From assembly GCA_964624905.1 (NCBI GenBank), contig CAZUYK010000002.1:47139-111138 (forward strand): 64,000 nucleotides of DNA, written 5' to 3'. Below, piece by piece: positions 23,716 through 32,439 of the stretch. Both the position numbers and the translations under genes were made by a program. This DNA is from CAZRVH01 sp964624905 (GTDB taxonomy: Bacteria > Patescibacteriota > Gracilibacteria > Peribacterales > Peribacteraceae). Positions within the stretch are counted from its first letter, which is position 1, and every line of letters begins with the position of its first letter. The notes beneath the pieces are model-generated. The model was not told where the DNA came from, made no database searches, and saw nothing but the letters and a program-made list of their open reading frames with translations.

Positions 23716-26127
23716 ATGAAGGCTCCCCTCCCCATTATGACAACGCGCCGATTACTCACTTCCCTTTCAGTCGCAACGATCCTGCCCGGACTGTTCTTGT
23801 TTGCGTTCTTCGCAAACGGCACATCCGCCGTGGCACAGGTTCCGGCGACGCGCACGTTCGGCAACGCGGGATGGGACGCCGTGTACTTCTTCTTTATTGA
23901 GAAAGGAATCAAACCGTACCAGGACGGAGTGGCGATCGACGACGATGCAGCGACGACCCAGAAGATCTGCGAGTTGGCAGGCTACTCGCGCGTTCAATTT
24001 CTCCGCAGCAAGAATTTTGCCAGCTGCGGCGACAATTTCATCGAATACTGGAACGGCAGCTCATGGATCCGGAGCGCGGCGTGCTCACGACAGCCGTTCA
24101 TCGATACGCTCACCTGCGCCGATCCTATCTCGTCTTCGTCTTCCAGGAACTCATCGAGTAGCTCTTCTTTTGTCTCATCAACAGTTTCTTCTAGCAACTC
24201 AAGCAGCTCTCTAGCCGGGGGATTCTCCGCGATCGACGTGAAGATCAACGGCCAGGACGGAACGGTGAACGCGGCCATCGGAAGCATCGTCACGATTTCC
24301 TGGACGTCGAACGGCGTGCAACGCTGCGACACGGACGGAAGCCAGTCCCCGTGGGGACCGAACCGCGGCGTCCCGACGAGCGGAAGCGAAAACGTCGTGG
24401 TGACGAATTCCATGACCTTCAGCATCCAGTGCGCCCAAACTTCGACATCGCCGATGATCGTGATGGATGTGGTAGGAGTGAATGCAACCAGCTCCGCATC
24501 GTCATCCTCGAGTTCGTTCTCGACATCGTTCCCCTCTTCATCCAGTTCCAGCAGTTTCTCGACAAGCAGCTCCATCAACTCATCGATCCCCTCCTCATCA
24601 TTCAGTAGCATGGCTCCGGGTACGGGCTGCATCCAGATTTACAAGCAGGCATATGACATGAACGGAAACGAATACCCGGTCACCCCGCAGTTCACTTTCG
24701 TCCTCGATGGTTCGCAGACCGCTTTCAACGGCTCCTACGGCCGCGCGCGCTTCGATAACGTTGCACCCGGAACGCATACGGTAAGCGAAATAGTACCGAA
24801 CGGATGGCGCCAGCTGCTTGTCACGCCGGAAAACGGCGTCGTTAGCGTGGCGTCCGGACGCTGCGCGGGAATCGTCTTCGTCAACAGGCAGATGTTCATC
24901 GCCGGCAGCAGCTCCTCTTCCTCTTCCACAAGCTCAGTAAGCAGCGTTTCTTCGAGCAGTTCATCCATTTCTTCAAGCTCGCTCAACTCGTCATCCAGCA
25001 GCGTTTCCAGCTCCATCTCGTCCGCTTCCAGCAGCTCGGTGTCCTCAAGCCTGAGCAGCGCAAGTTCGTCTTCGATAAGCAGCTCTTCGCTTTCTAGTTC
25101 GTCAACCAGCTCGGTTTCCAGCGCAAGCTCAATAAGCTCTTCGCTTTCGAGCAGCAGCTCGAGTTTGAGCAGCGTCTCTTCCTCAAGCATCAGCAGTTCG
25201 TCGCTTTCGTCGAGCTCCGTCAGCTCTTCGGTTTCTTCCGCCTCCAGCGCTTCATCCGTCAACCTTACGATTGCGAAAACGGATAACAGGACGTCCGTGA
25301 ACCAAAATGACCGCGTGACCTACACGATCAGCATCACGAATGCGACGGCGACAGCTGCAAGCAACGTGACCGTGACGGACGACCTGCCGCCGCAGGTGAC
25401 GTTCGTATCGGCTTCCAATGGCGGCACGCTAAACGTCGGACGCGTGACATGGACGAACCTGGCCGTCCCGGCGAATTCCACGTTGTTCATCACGGTTACG
25501 GTGGATATCAATTCCAACGCCACTGGCACGCTGACCAACATCGCCACCGTAAACAACGGCAATTCCGCGACCGACAGTACGTCGGTGAACGCACCTCCCC
25601 AGACATTCCTGCAACTGACGAAGTTCGCAAGTTACCAGCAGGTGAACTCCAGCAGGACGATCGACTACACCGTTACCGTGCGAAACGCCGGCAGCAATAA
25701 CGCCCTGAACACAGTCGTGACCGACAATACGGATTCCGACACCACTATTACCAATGCCGGCGGCGGAACGCAGAACGGGAACCAACTGCAATGGACGGTT
25801 GGCACTCTGACGCCCAATGAAACGCGCACGTTCCAGTACCGTGTATCGGTGAATGCCGGAACCCCGGCCGGCACGGTAATCGGCAATACCGTCCGGGCAT
25901 CGGGATCCAACGCCTCGGAAGTGCAGGTAACCCTGAACCTGACGCTGGTCTCTTCGGGTAACAACGTGCAATTCGCCCAAAACAGCATTTCAGACGAAAT
26001 AAATAGCATGAAACTGATCGCCAGCACGGACAATGTGCGCAGATCCCCTTTGTACAGCTTCCTTATGGGGATCCTGGACTTCCTTTCACCTATTTCGGTC
26101 ATTCAGGCAATTGCAGCAACGATATAA
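23716..26127 (+). CDS. Large Ser-rich surface protein with SpaA-like and DUF11 modules
   Basis: An 803-aa exported protein. Signal peptide about 8-43 (ends SAVAQ). A conserved module (about 45-140) starts at RTFGNAGWDAVYFFF and is shared with the next gene. Short Ser linkers flank a beta domain (about 170-255). A SpaA/prealbumin-like domain (about 305-395) precedes a very long Ser-rich stalk (about 400-535). Two DUF11 repeats follow (VTYTISITN, DYTVTVRNAG; about 540-770), then a hydrophobic C-terminal end. Such architecture is typical of adhesin or stalk proteins. The ATG at 23737 is an alternative start. TACACT (23665-23670) with TTGCGT upstream is a candidate promoter. Confidence 0.75.
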   Translation: MKAPLPIMTTRRLLTSLSVATILPGLFLFAFFANGTSAVAQVPATRTFGNAGWDAVYFFFIEKGIKPYQDGVAIDDDAATTQKICELAGYSRVQFLRSKNFASCGDNFIEYWNGSSWIRSAACSRQPFIDTLTCADPISSSSSRNSSSSSSFVSSTVSSSNSSSSLAGGFSAIDVKINGQDGTVNAAIGSIVTISWTSNGVQRCDTDGSQSPWGPNRGVPTSGSENVVVTNSMTFSIQCAQTSTSPMIVMDVVGVNATSSASSSSSSFSTSFPSSSSSSSFSTSSSINSSIPSSSFSSMAPGTGCIQIYKQAYDMNGNEYPVTPQFTFVLDGSQTAFNGSYGRARFDNVAPGTHTVSEIVPNGWRQLLVTPENGVVSVASGRCAGIVFVNRQMFIAGSSSSSSSTSSVSSVSSSSSSISSSSLNSSSSSVSSSISSASSSSVSSSLSSASSSSISSSSLSSSSTSSVSSASSISSSLSSSSSSLSSVSSSSISSSSLSSSSVSSSVSSASSASSVNLTIAKTDNRTSVNQNDRVTYTISITNATATAASNVTVTDDLPPQVTFVSASNGGTLNVGRVTWTNLAVPANSTLFITVTVDINSNATGTLTNIATVNNGNSATDSTSVNAPPQTFLQLTKFASYQQVNSSRTIDYTVTVRNAGSNNALNTVVTDNTDSDTTITNAGGGTQNGNQLQWTVGTLTPNETRTFQYRVSVNAGTPAGTVIGNTVRASGSNASEVQVTLNLTLVSSGNNVQFAQNSISDEINSMKLIASTDNVRRSPLYSFLMGILDFLSPISVIQAIAATI

Positions 26128-26141
26128 GCCTTTTAAAGCAA

Positions 26142-26173
26142 GGAATGGGGAGTTTCCACCCCCATTCCCTTTA
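26142..26173 (+). terminator. Terminator after the first surface gene
   Basis: GGAATGGGG (26142-26150) pairs with CCCCATTCC (26160-26168) around a 9-nt loop, followed by CTTTA. It lies 15 nt after the stop codon. Confidence 0.75.
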
Positions 26174-26259
26174 TAGTATTTCAAACTAAAACCTTTAACT
26201 TGACTAGTATTAGATTATATGGGAATATAACCTCCTTTTTGTCCATCCCCATCCCTTCT

Positions 26260-29200
26260 ATGAAGAACCGTGTGTTTCTTCTCTCGGTAGCCCTGGTTAC
26301 CGTTCTCTCCATTGCCCTGAGCCAACAGAGCAATCCGATCGTCAGCTGGTTCAGCCCTGCTACGACCGTGGAAGCCCAGGCAACAAGCCGCACCTTCGGT
26401 CGAGAAGGCCTGGATGCTGTTCTTTTCTTTTTCCAGGAAAAGGCCATCAAGCCATACGTGGACGGAGTCGCGATCGATGACGACTCAGCGACTACACAGA
26501 AGATCTGCGAGCTCGCAGGTTATTCGCGCGTCACGTACCTGAAGTCCAGGAACTTCGCCAGCTGCGGAGACAACTTCATCGAATATTGGAACGGATCCTC
26601 TTGGATCCGCAGTGATGCATGCTCGCGCCAACCGTTCATCGATACCCTGACGTGCGACACGCCGATCATCCAGAATAATGCACAATGTGCCGCATCCACG
26701 GTCCCGACGACAGTGACTGCCGGACAGCCTTTCTCCGGTGTCGTTACCTTCAAGAACACGGGCGTCAGCACCTGGAGCGGGAACAACTATTACGCAGCCA
26801 TCGGTAACGGAAACATCTGGGGATTGTCGAACTGGGGAGCAACGTGGGCGGGATGGCCTACTGCTGCTATCACCCCCGGACAAAGCGTGAACGTCCCGGT
26901 AAGCGGAACAGCTCCGACCACACCCGGTACGTACTCTTTCACATGGAGGATGACCCAGAATACCGTGGAATCTTTCGGTGAAAACTGCAACGGAAGCATT
27001 ACGGTTACGCCCCAAGTGGCGCCGACCGTCGATCTTAAGATCAACGGACAGGACGGAATCATCGTCATTCCGAGGGGAACGTCTGTCACCGTTTCGTGGA
27101 CCAGCACCGGCGTTGCGCGTTGTGATACGAGCACGAGCCTCACTCCGTGGGGACCGTATGTCTCGAAGCCCGTAAACGGCAGCGAAGTCTTCACCCCCAC
27201 GCAGGGGCTGACCGTGGGTATCCAGTGCGCGGAAACCCTGACGTCCAACATGATCGTGCAGGATTCCGGATCCGGCATCCGCTTTACGCGCTGCACCGAT
27301 GGAATCGACAATGACAACGACGGCCTCGTAGACGGAAACGACGGAGGATGCAGCGGCGTGAATGACGACGACGAAGCGGGAGGATCATCCTCATCCGCGC
27401 CGGCGAGCCAGTGCGCGAATGGATACGACGATGACGGCGACGGTCTAGCGGACATCAATGATCCTGGCTGCCACACGGATTTCAACCGCTTCAACAGCGC
27501 TTCGTACAACGCCTCCGGAAACAACGAAGCATCGAACAGCGGAAGCCTCGGTTCGTGCGCGGACGGACGCGATAACAACAGCAACGGCCTCGTAGACGCG
27601 CAGGACCCAATCTGCCACACCGATGGAAACCCGGGCAACAGCAGCAGCTTCAACCCGACGGGAAATGAGACTTCCGGCTCCTCCTCATCGTCCTCTTCAT
27701 CGACCGGTATCTGCCGTACGGCTACGTTCGATGCCTCCTATGGCTCCCTGACGAACCAGGGTTGGACCGCCCTTAATCCGGGCGCCAACCAATCGGTTCA
27801 GACGCTTACGGAGAACGGAGTCACGTTCCTGCGCGTTAACGACCAAAGCACGACCCAGGGACTCCGCACGGAATTCACGAGCATTCCCGATTCCGCCCTC
27901 GCGGACCGCGATTGGAACCTCGAAATGAAGGCGCGTATCCACAATTCCACGGAAAACGGATACGTGATCGGCATGAACATGCTTCTTACCTCCCCCGCCG
28001 GGAAGTACGCGAGCATCTACATCGACACCGACAAATTCGGTCCGATCGGCACATCGATCAACCAGTACAACTACGCACGTACGTACAACGCCGATACGAC
28101 GAACGGATTCCATACGTACGCGATCCGCTACAAGAAAAACGGCGCAGGCGTGAACGACGATACCTTTGATGTACTCTTCGACGGAACGGTCGTGATGGCC
28201 AACGTCGCTCGTACCGAAATCTGGGACTCCTCAGTGTGGAACCAGAATATCAACGGCATCAGCTTCGGCGTCGGTTCCAGCCCGGGACAGGCCCAGATGG
28301 ATGTCCAATACGTCCGCTTCCAGAACACGGACGTGTACAACTGCGGCTCTTCTTCCTCTTCCTCCTCTTCGTCCACCTCGACCGGCGGCTGGCAGTGCAG
28401 CAACGGAATCGATGACGACGGGGACGGCCAGTCGGATGCCAACGATCCCGGATGCCACACGGACAAGAACCGCTTCAACAGCATGTCGTACAACCCGTAC
28501 GGTACCGAAGGCGATAACAACCGCTCTTACACCTGCCAGGACGGCGTAGACAACAATACGAACGGACTCGTCGATTCCCAGGACCCGATCTGCCACTGGG
28601 ACGGAAATCCGAACAATAACGCCAGCTTCACGCCGAACGCCAACGAAGGATTCGGAGGATCTTCTTCTTCGTCCTTCAGTTCCAACGGCTCCGCGCAGTG
28701 CAACAACGGTTACGATGATGACGGCGATGCACTCGTCGACGGCAACGATCCGGGATGCCACACCGACAGGAACCGCTACAACCCAGCTTCCTACAACCCG
28801 AACGGAACCGAGAACGGAAACGACCGTAACCGCGGATGCCAGGATGGCGTGGATAACAACGGCAACGGCCTCGTAGACGCACAGGACCCGATCTGCCACT
28901 CCGACGGCAATCCGAATAACCCGGGAAGCTTCGATCCGAACAGGAGCGAGGATGGCGGTAGCCAGGGCAACGGCTGCATCATTATCAAGACCCGCGCCGA
29001 AGACGACAACGGCGACAGGATCGACAACAACGATCTTCCTTCCTTTACCGTCACCCTCGACGGCGGCCAGCGTTCGGTATTCACGGATGACGGCGATGCC
29101 CGCTTCAACAATCTTGCGAACGGATCCCACTACGTGAACATGCTCATGTTCGGCGATTGGGAAGTTGATTCCATCAGCCCGAGCAACGGCACCGTGACGG

Positions 29201-29823
29201 TATCCGGCAGCAGCTGCAAGACGGTAACGTTCAATATTACCGACACGGGTGACAACGGCGACGACCATAACGGCGATGATGCCGAAGTCGATGTCCGCAA
29301 GACGGCAAGCTCCAGCGAAGTATTCCCGGGCGGAACCGTGGAGTACGTCATCACGATCGAGAACACGGGCGACGTGGACCTCGAGAACCTCATCGTTGAA
29401 GACCGCATCCCCAGCGACCTGACGATCATCGACGACGGTGACGCCGACGAGCGCCACGGAAACGAACTGACGTGGGAAATCGACATCGATGAAGGCGACA
29501 CCGAAACCATCCGCTACCGCGTCGCCGTGCCGAGCTACATGTTCCCCGGCCAGACGATCCGCAACGACGTCCGCGTGACGTCCGACGACAACGATATCGA
29601 TATCGACGAGGACGCATCCGCGTTCATCTCGGTCATCGGAACGCTGCCCCAGACGGGTATGATCGGCATGGTTTCCAACGCCAGCGCCTACCTCACGCCG
29701 ATTCGCCAGGCCGCCGCGACGTCCTCTTCCTCCGGAATGGGCACGGCAGCAGCAGCCGCCACGACCATCCTCACGGGACTCGGAGGAGGAATCGCATTGG
29801 GAAAGAAGTACCTCGGTCTGTAA
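26260..29823 (+). CDS. Giant multidomain surface protein with C-terminal LPQTG motif
   Basis: An 1187-aa exported protein. A signal peptide (about 1-40) leads to the module shared with its neighbour (about 45-135, RTFGREGLDAVLFFF) and an NBR1/FW-like Ig domain (about 145-245). A beta domain follows (about 255-345), then several Asp/Asn-rich calcium-type repeats (DGIDNDNDGLVDGND and variants). A LamG-like domain lies at about 485-680, followed by more calcium repeats, a SpaA-like domain (about 905-1000) and a DUF11 repeat (about 1030-1125). Near the C-terminus is LPQTG, followed by about 57 residues including a hydrophobic Ala/Leu/Gly stretch and a basic KKYLGL end. The likely role is as a wall-linked adhesin. 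The start is set by the signal peptide. Confidence 0.8.
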   Translation: MKNRVFLLSVALVTVLSIALSQQSNPIVSWFSPATTVEAQATSRTFGREGLDAVLFFFQEKAIKPYVDGVAIDDDSATTQKICELAGYSRVTYLKSRNFASCGDNFIEYWNGSSWIRSDACSRQPFIDTLTCDTPIIQNNAQCAASTVPTTVTAGQPFSGVVTFKNTGVSTWSGNNYYAAIGNGNIWGLSNWGATWAGWPTAAITPGQSVNVPVSGTAPTTPGTYSFTWRMTQNTVESFGENCNGSITVTPQVAPTVDLKINGQDGIIVIPRGTSVTVSWTSTGVARCDTSTSLTPWGPYVSKPVNGSEVFTPTQGLTVGIQCAETLTSNMIVQDSGSGIRFTRCTDGIDNDNDGLVDGNDGGCSGVNDDDEAGGSSSSAPASQCANGYDDDGDGLADINDPGCHTDFNRFNSASYNASGNNEASNSGSLGSCADGRDNNSNGLVDAQDPICHTDGNPGNSSSFNPTGNETSGSSSSSSSSTGICRTATFDASYGSLTNQGWTALNPGANQSVQTLTENGVTFLRVNDQSTTQGLRTEFTSIPDSALADRDWNLEMKARIHNSTENGYVIGMNMLLTSPAGKYASIYIDTDKFGPIGTSINQYNYARTYNADTTNGFHTYAIRYKKNGAGVNDDTFDVLFDGTVVMANVARTEIWDSSVWNQNINGISFGVGSSPGQAQMDVQYVRFQNTDVYNCGSSSSSSSSSTSTGGWQCSNGIDDDGDGQSDANDPGCHTDKNRFNSMSYNPYGTEGDNNRSYTCQDGVDNNTNGLVDSQDPICHWDGNPNNNASFTPNANEGFGGSSSSSFSSNGSAQCNNGYDDDGDALVDGNDPGCHTDRNRYNPASYNPNGTENGNDRNRGCQDGVDNNGNGLVDAQDPICHSDGNPNNPGSFDPNRSEDGGSQGNGCIIIKTRAEDDNGDRIDNNDLPSFTVTLDGGQRSVFTDDGDARFNNLANGSHYVNMLMFGDWEVDSISPSNGTVTVSGSSCKTVTFNITDTGDNGDDHNGDDAEVDVRKTASSSEVFPGGTVEYVITIENTGDVDLENLIVEDRIPSDLTIIDDGDADERHGNELTWEIDIDEGDTETIRYRVAVPSYMFPGQTIRNDVRVTSDDNDIDIDEDASAFISVIGTLPQTGMIGMVSNASAYLTPIRQAAATSSSSGMGTAAAAATTILTGLGGGIALGKKYLGL

Positions 29824-29839
29824 TTCGAATTCATCCAGG

Positions 29840-29871
29840 AAAAGAGCCCTCCGGAGACGGGGGGCTCTTTT
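29840..29871. terminator. Bidirectional terminator between surface gene and pth
   Basis: AAAAGAGCCCTCC (29840-29852) and GGGGGGCTCTTTT (29859-29871) form a strong stem with A/T tails, so it works on both strands. The pth stop codon overlaps its T-tract. Confidence 0.9.
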
Positions 29872-30427
29872 AGTCGTGGGGAAACTGCCCCATGACGAAC
29901 GTCGAAAGCACGTCTGGCAGCGTCGCGATGGAGCCTTCCAGTATTTTCCGCTCCTCGTCGGAAAATGCCGACAGAACCCACGCAGCGAGATCGACCTTTT
30001 CCGGTTTTGGACCCACTCCGATACGCAGCCGGGCGAAGTTCTCACCGAACTGTTCCACGATGGACTTGAGACCGTTGTGCGTGCCGGCGCTCCCCTTGGT
30101 ACGAAGCCTCAAGGTACCGAGCGGCAGATCGATCTCGTCGCAGAGAATGAGCACCTGTTGCGCGGCGTCGAGTTTGAAAAAATTCACGATCTTACGCGCG
30201 CTGTCTCCGGACAGGTTCATGAACGTACGCGGTTTCACAAGCAGCACCGGCGCGACGCCGATGCGGGCCTCCTGGGTGAATGCGTCGAATTTCTGCTGGT
30301 CCTTCCATTCGCCCTGGCCGTAGGCCGCGGACAACACATCGACACCCATGAACCCCGCGTTGTGGCGCGTGTTCTCGTACTCCCTTCCGGGATTTCCCAG
30401 GCCGATGACGACGAGTGTCGGCTTCAT
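29870..30427 (-). CDS. pth: Peptidyl-tRNA hydrolase
   Basis: A 185-aa enzyme that releases peptides from peptidyl-tRNA so that tRNAs can be reused. It has the Pth signatures GLGNPGREYENTRHNAGF (catalytic His), KPRTFMNLSGDS, the DEIDLPLG acid site and KGSAGTHNGLKSIVE. Length is normal. It is the last gene of a minus-strand run with the PH-domain and small membrane-protein genes, starting 9 nt after the preceding stop, and ends in a strong bidirectional terminator. Confidence 0.96.
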   Translation of the reverse strand: MKPTLVVIGLGNPGREYENTRHNAGFMGVDVLSAAYGQGEWKDQQKFDAFTQEARIGVAPVLLVKPRTFMNLSGDSARKIVNFFKLDAAQQVLILCDEIDLPLGTLRLRTKGSAGTHNGLKSIVEQFGENFARLRIGVGPKPEKVDLAAWVLSAFSDEERKILEGSIATLPDVLSTFVMGQFPHD

Positions 30428-30436
30428 GAACGGATG

Positions 30437-30841
30437 TTAGCACAGATCGCGCAGTCCTTTCTCGAACGCGGCCATGGCACGCGACGCCTCCTTTGCGGAA
30501 AGAGGGAAATTCACCTCGTGCGCGATACTGTTGCGCAGCTTGTGCGCATCCCACACGCCCTGCACATTGGAAAAGCGCGGTCCGGCCTTCCTGAGCTTGT
30601 CCGCCATGCTCCCCCGAAATCCCGAGAGTTGCAGAGCATGGTCAAGGACTTTGTCCCCTTCCAGCACGCGCCGGTGGAGGTCCGCGATCGCCAATGCGCG
30701 ATGCCAGTGGTTCCAGACCTCCTGCTTTTGGGCCGCGGTCAATCCCCTCTCCTTCGACTTCCACCAAACGAAGCCAAGGAAAAATATCGCAAGCGCGACA
30801 AGGATCACGGCGGAAAGGATGATCTCATTCATCGTCGTCAT
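30437..30841 (-). CDS. Single-pass membrane protein of unknown function
   Basis: A 134-aa protein. One N-terminal membrane helix (about 5-26, ending FVWWK) is followed by a soluble helical domain with several His, Asp and Arg residues (AIADLHRRVLEGDK, LRNSIAHEVNFPL). The NSIAHE motif recalls HEPN-like or abortive helical folds, but this is too weak to call. It overlaps the stop of the upstream PH-domain gene by 17 bp (start 30841, or 30832), which suggests translational coupling, and precedes pth. Confidence 0.65.
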   Translation of the reverse strand: MTTMNEIILSAVILVALAIFFLGFVWWKSKERGLTAAQKQEVWNHWHRALAIADLHRRVLEGDKVLDHALQLSGFRGSMADKLRKAGPRFSNVQGVWDAHKLRNSIAHEVNFPLSAKEASRAMAAFEKGLRDLC

Positions 30842-31421
30842 CGGAAGGGAACATGTCTTTTTTATTGAGTTGTTCCGCAAGGATCGTGGCTAGGAGTTTT
30901 TGGACCTGCGAGGAATCCTTCAGGTTCTTCTTATGCATGTATCCCTCCATATGCTTCAAGGTGAGGATCTCCACCTGCTTCGGATTCTTCACGTATTCCA
31001 ACGAGATGACGGCGCCCGTGGAAATCTTCTCCACGCTCACCACGCCGAAATTGAAGAGCGTGCCCCACACCCCCTTGATCTCGTAACTCACGCCCTGGAT
31101 ATCGCTGTACAGGACCCTTGTGGATTGTCGGTGGAACCAACCGAACCAAGCGATGTCGACGATGCCCTGGTCCGTCAGCAACCACGCATCCAGGTAGTAA
31201 TCGAAAAAATTGCGCAGCCACCACACGAGGATGGTAACGCCGAGGATGCTGGTGACAAGCACCAGGGCGCCCGGACCCCTGAAGGCGATGAGCGCATAGG
31301 CATCCAACAGGAATAGCGCGGTCGGCCATGCCAACGTCTTCACGCCGATGAACCAGTGCTTGTGCACGATGCGGACGAGCTCCTCGTCCTCCTCCAGGTG
31401 TTTTTTGAATAGGAAGTGCAT
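30825..31421 (-). CDS. PH-domain membrane protein (YdbS/bPH2-like)
   Basis: A 198-aa protein. A short cytosolic N-terminus is followed by two membrane helices (about 25-70) and a bacterial PH-like domain (about 75-165) with WLLTDQGIVDIAWFGWF and the DIQGVSYEIKGVWGTLFNFG pattern of bPH2 proteins. It ends in a helical, acidic tail (SDDDDE). The family is membrane associated and poorly characterised. A TTG upstream would extend it, but the ATG at 31421 is preferred. TACACT (minus strand) lies 13 nt before it. It heads the run leading to pth. Confidence 0.75.
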   Translation of the reverse strand: MHFLFKKHLEEDEELVRIVHKHWFIGVKTLAWPTALFLLDAYALIAFRGPGALVLVTSILGVTILVWWLRNFFDYYLDAWLLTDQGIVDIAWFGWFHRQSTRVLYSDIQGVSYEIKGVWGTLFNFGVVSVEKISTGAVISLEYVKNPKQVEILTLKHMEGYMHKKNLKDSSQVQKLLATILAEQLNKKDMFPSDDDDE

Positions 31422-31505
31422 AGCGTCTTCCAACAGTGTAGCGAAGGAAGCAAAGGACGTGAAATCGCAACGAAAGATTGTGGACTAATTTGGAAGCTCA
31501 TTCGC

Positions 31506-31534
31506 TGTACAGCCCCGTTTCACTGGCATACACT
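31506..31534 (+). promoter_or_regulatory. Predicted promoter of lepB
   Basis: TGTACA (31506-31511), a 17-bp spacer and TACACT (31529-31534) end 6 nt before the ATG at 31541. This predicts a leaderless transcript. Confidence 0.6.
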
Positions 31535-31540
31535 CCATCT

Positions 31541-32167
31541 ATGCAACAAGAGAAACAGCACGGATTGTGGTTTCACATACTCGATGTGGTTTTCAATATC
31601 GTCGTGATCGTCACGATCGTCGCGGGAATCCGCACCTTTCTCGTATCCCCTTTCCAAGTGGAAGGAAATTCGATGGTAAGCACGCTCGAAGACAAGGAAT
31701 ACATCGTCATCAACAAGTTGGCGTATTACATCGGTCATCCCGGACGCGGCGACATCGTCGTGTTCCGCCCGCCTAACGAACCCAGCAAGTATTATGTGAA
31801 ACGCGTCATCGGCTTGCCGGGTGACCAGGTGGTCATCCGCGGCGGAAAAGTCTACGTACGGGAGGGTGGCGAAGGAGAGCTTGTCGAATTGGAAGAGGGA
31901 TACCTTGATCCGAAGAACCAAGGCAGGACGTTCCGTCATCCCCCCGCCAGCGGCGACACCAGCGCCACGACGTACGACGTACCCGAAGGATCGTATTTCG
32001 TCCTGGGCGACAACCGCCAAGGAAGCCTGGATTCCCGGAGTTTCACGCTGGCCAACGGAGAAGCGGAGCCCTACGTATTGGAAAACAATATCAAGGGAAA
32101 GGTGTGGTTCGTCGCCCTGCCGATTACCAAAATCCATGCCTTCGAAAGCCCCGAATACGCCCTCTAA
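31541..32167 (+). CDS. lepB: Signal peptidase I
   Basis: A 208-aa single-pass membrane peptidase (helix about 10-32) that removes signal peptides from exported proteins, needed for the many secreted proteins in this window. It has the nucleophile Ser in FQVEGNSMVSTL, the general-base Lys in YYVKRVIGLPGD and the GDNRQGSLDSRSF box. The start at 31541 is set by the promoter ending 6 nt upstream and by the membrane helix; a start at 31478 is unlikely. Confidence 0.95.
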   Translation: MQQEKQHGLWFHILDVVFNIVVIVTIVAGIRTFLVSPFQVEGNSMVSTLEDKEYIVINKLAYYIGHPGRGDIVVFRPPNEPSKYYVKRVIGLPGDQVVIRGGKVYVREGGEGELVELEEGYLDPKNQGRTFRHPPASGDTSATTYDVPEGSYFVLGDNRQGSLDSRSFTLANGEAEPYVLENNIKGKVWFVALPITKIHAFESPEYAL

Positions 32168-32181
32168 ACCCGAAAAATCCC

Positions 32182-32234
32182 TTGCGTACGGCCCTTTCCC
32201 GGCTATGATGGGGATACCCCGTCCGGGGTTTTTT
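32182..32234 (+). promoter_or_regulatory. secE-nusG promoter with hairpin at the predicted mRNA 5' end
   Basis: TTGCGT (32182-32187), a 16-bp spacer and TATGAT (32204-32209) predict a start near 32216. That base begins a hairpin ACCCC-GTCC-GGGGT followed by six T's (32229-32234), which looks like an intrinsic terminator. It may stop read-through from lepB while being too close to the start to stop secE-nusG, or it may cap the mRNA. A Shine-Dalgarno-like GAGGA follows before secE. Confidence 0.6.
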
Positions 32235-32248
32235 ACTGAGGAAACCGT

Positions 32249-32437
32249 ATGAACGCTATCACCACCTACATCAACGAATCCCTCGCGGAACTCCGCGCCG
32301 TTCGCTGGCCCACGCGCCACCAGGCAGTCCGTCTGTCCGTCATCGTCGTCGCCTTCACGTTCGCGTGCGGCATCCTTCTCGGGGTGCTCGACTACGTCCT
32401 TTCAGAAGGCCTGATGTACATCCTTACCTTCGCATAA
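32249..32437 (+). CDS. secE: Preprotein translocase subunit SecE
   Basis: A 62-aa single-helix SecE of the short bacterial type. The cytosolic amphipathic part (YINESLAELRAVRWPTRHQA) carries the conserved VxWP motif, followed by one membrane helix (about 28-58). It clamps SecY in the protein translocon. It is followed after 2 nt by nusG, the standard bacterial order. GAGGA, about 6 nt upstream, is a rare Shine-Dalgarno sequence in this window. Confidence 0.95.
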   Translation: MNAITTYINESLAELRAVRWPTRHQAVRLSVIVVAFTFACGILLGVLDYVLSEGLMYILTFA

Positions 32438-32439
32438 AC

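Noticed and set aside
24900..25260. Tandem DNA repeat in the Ser-rich stalk
   Set aside because: The stalk is a protein-level Ser repeat with mixed AGC/TCG/TCC codons. No regular DNA repeat unit or CRISPR-like spacing was found.
28231..30045. 604-codon open frame opposite the giant surface gene and pth
   Set aside because: Its Val/Arg/Asp-rich repetitive sequence mirrors the Asp/Asn repeats of the plus-strand surface protein. No domain or start signal was seen.
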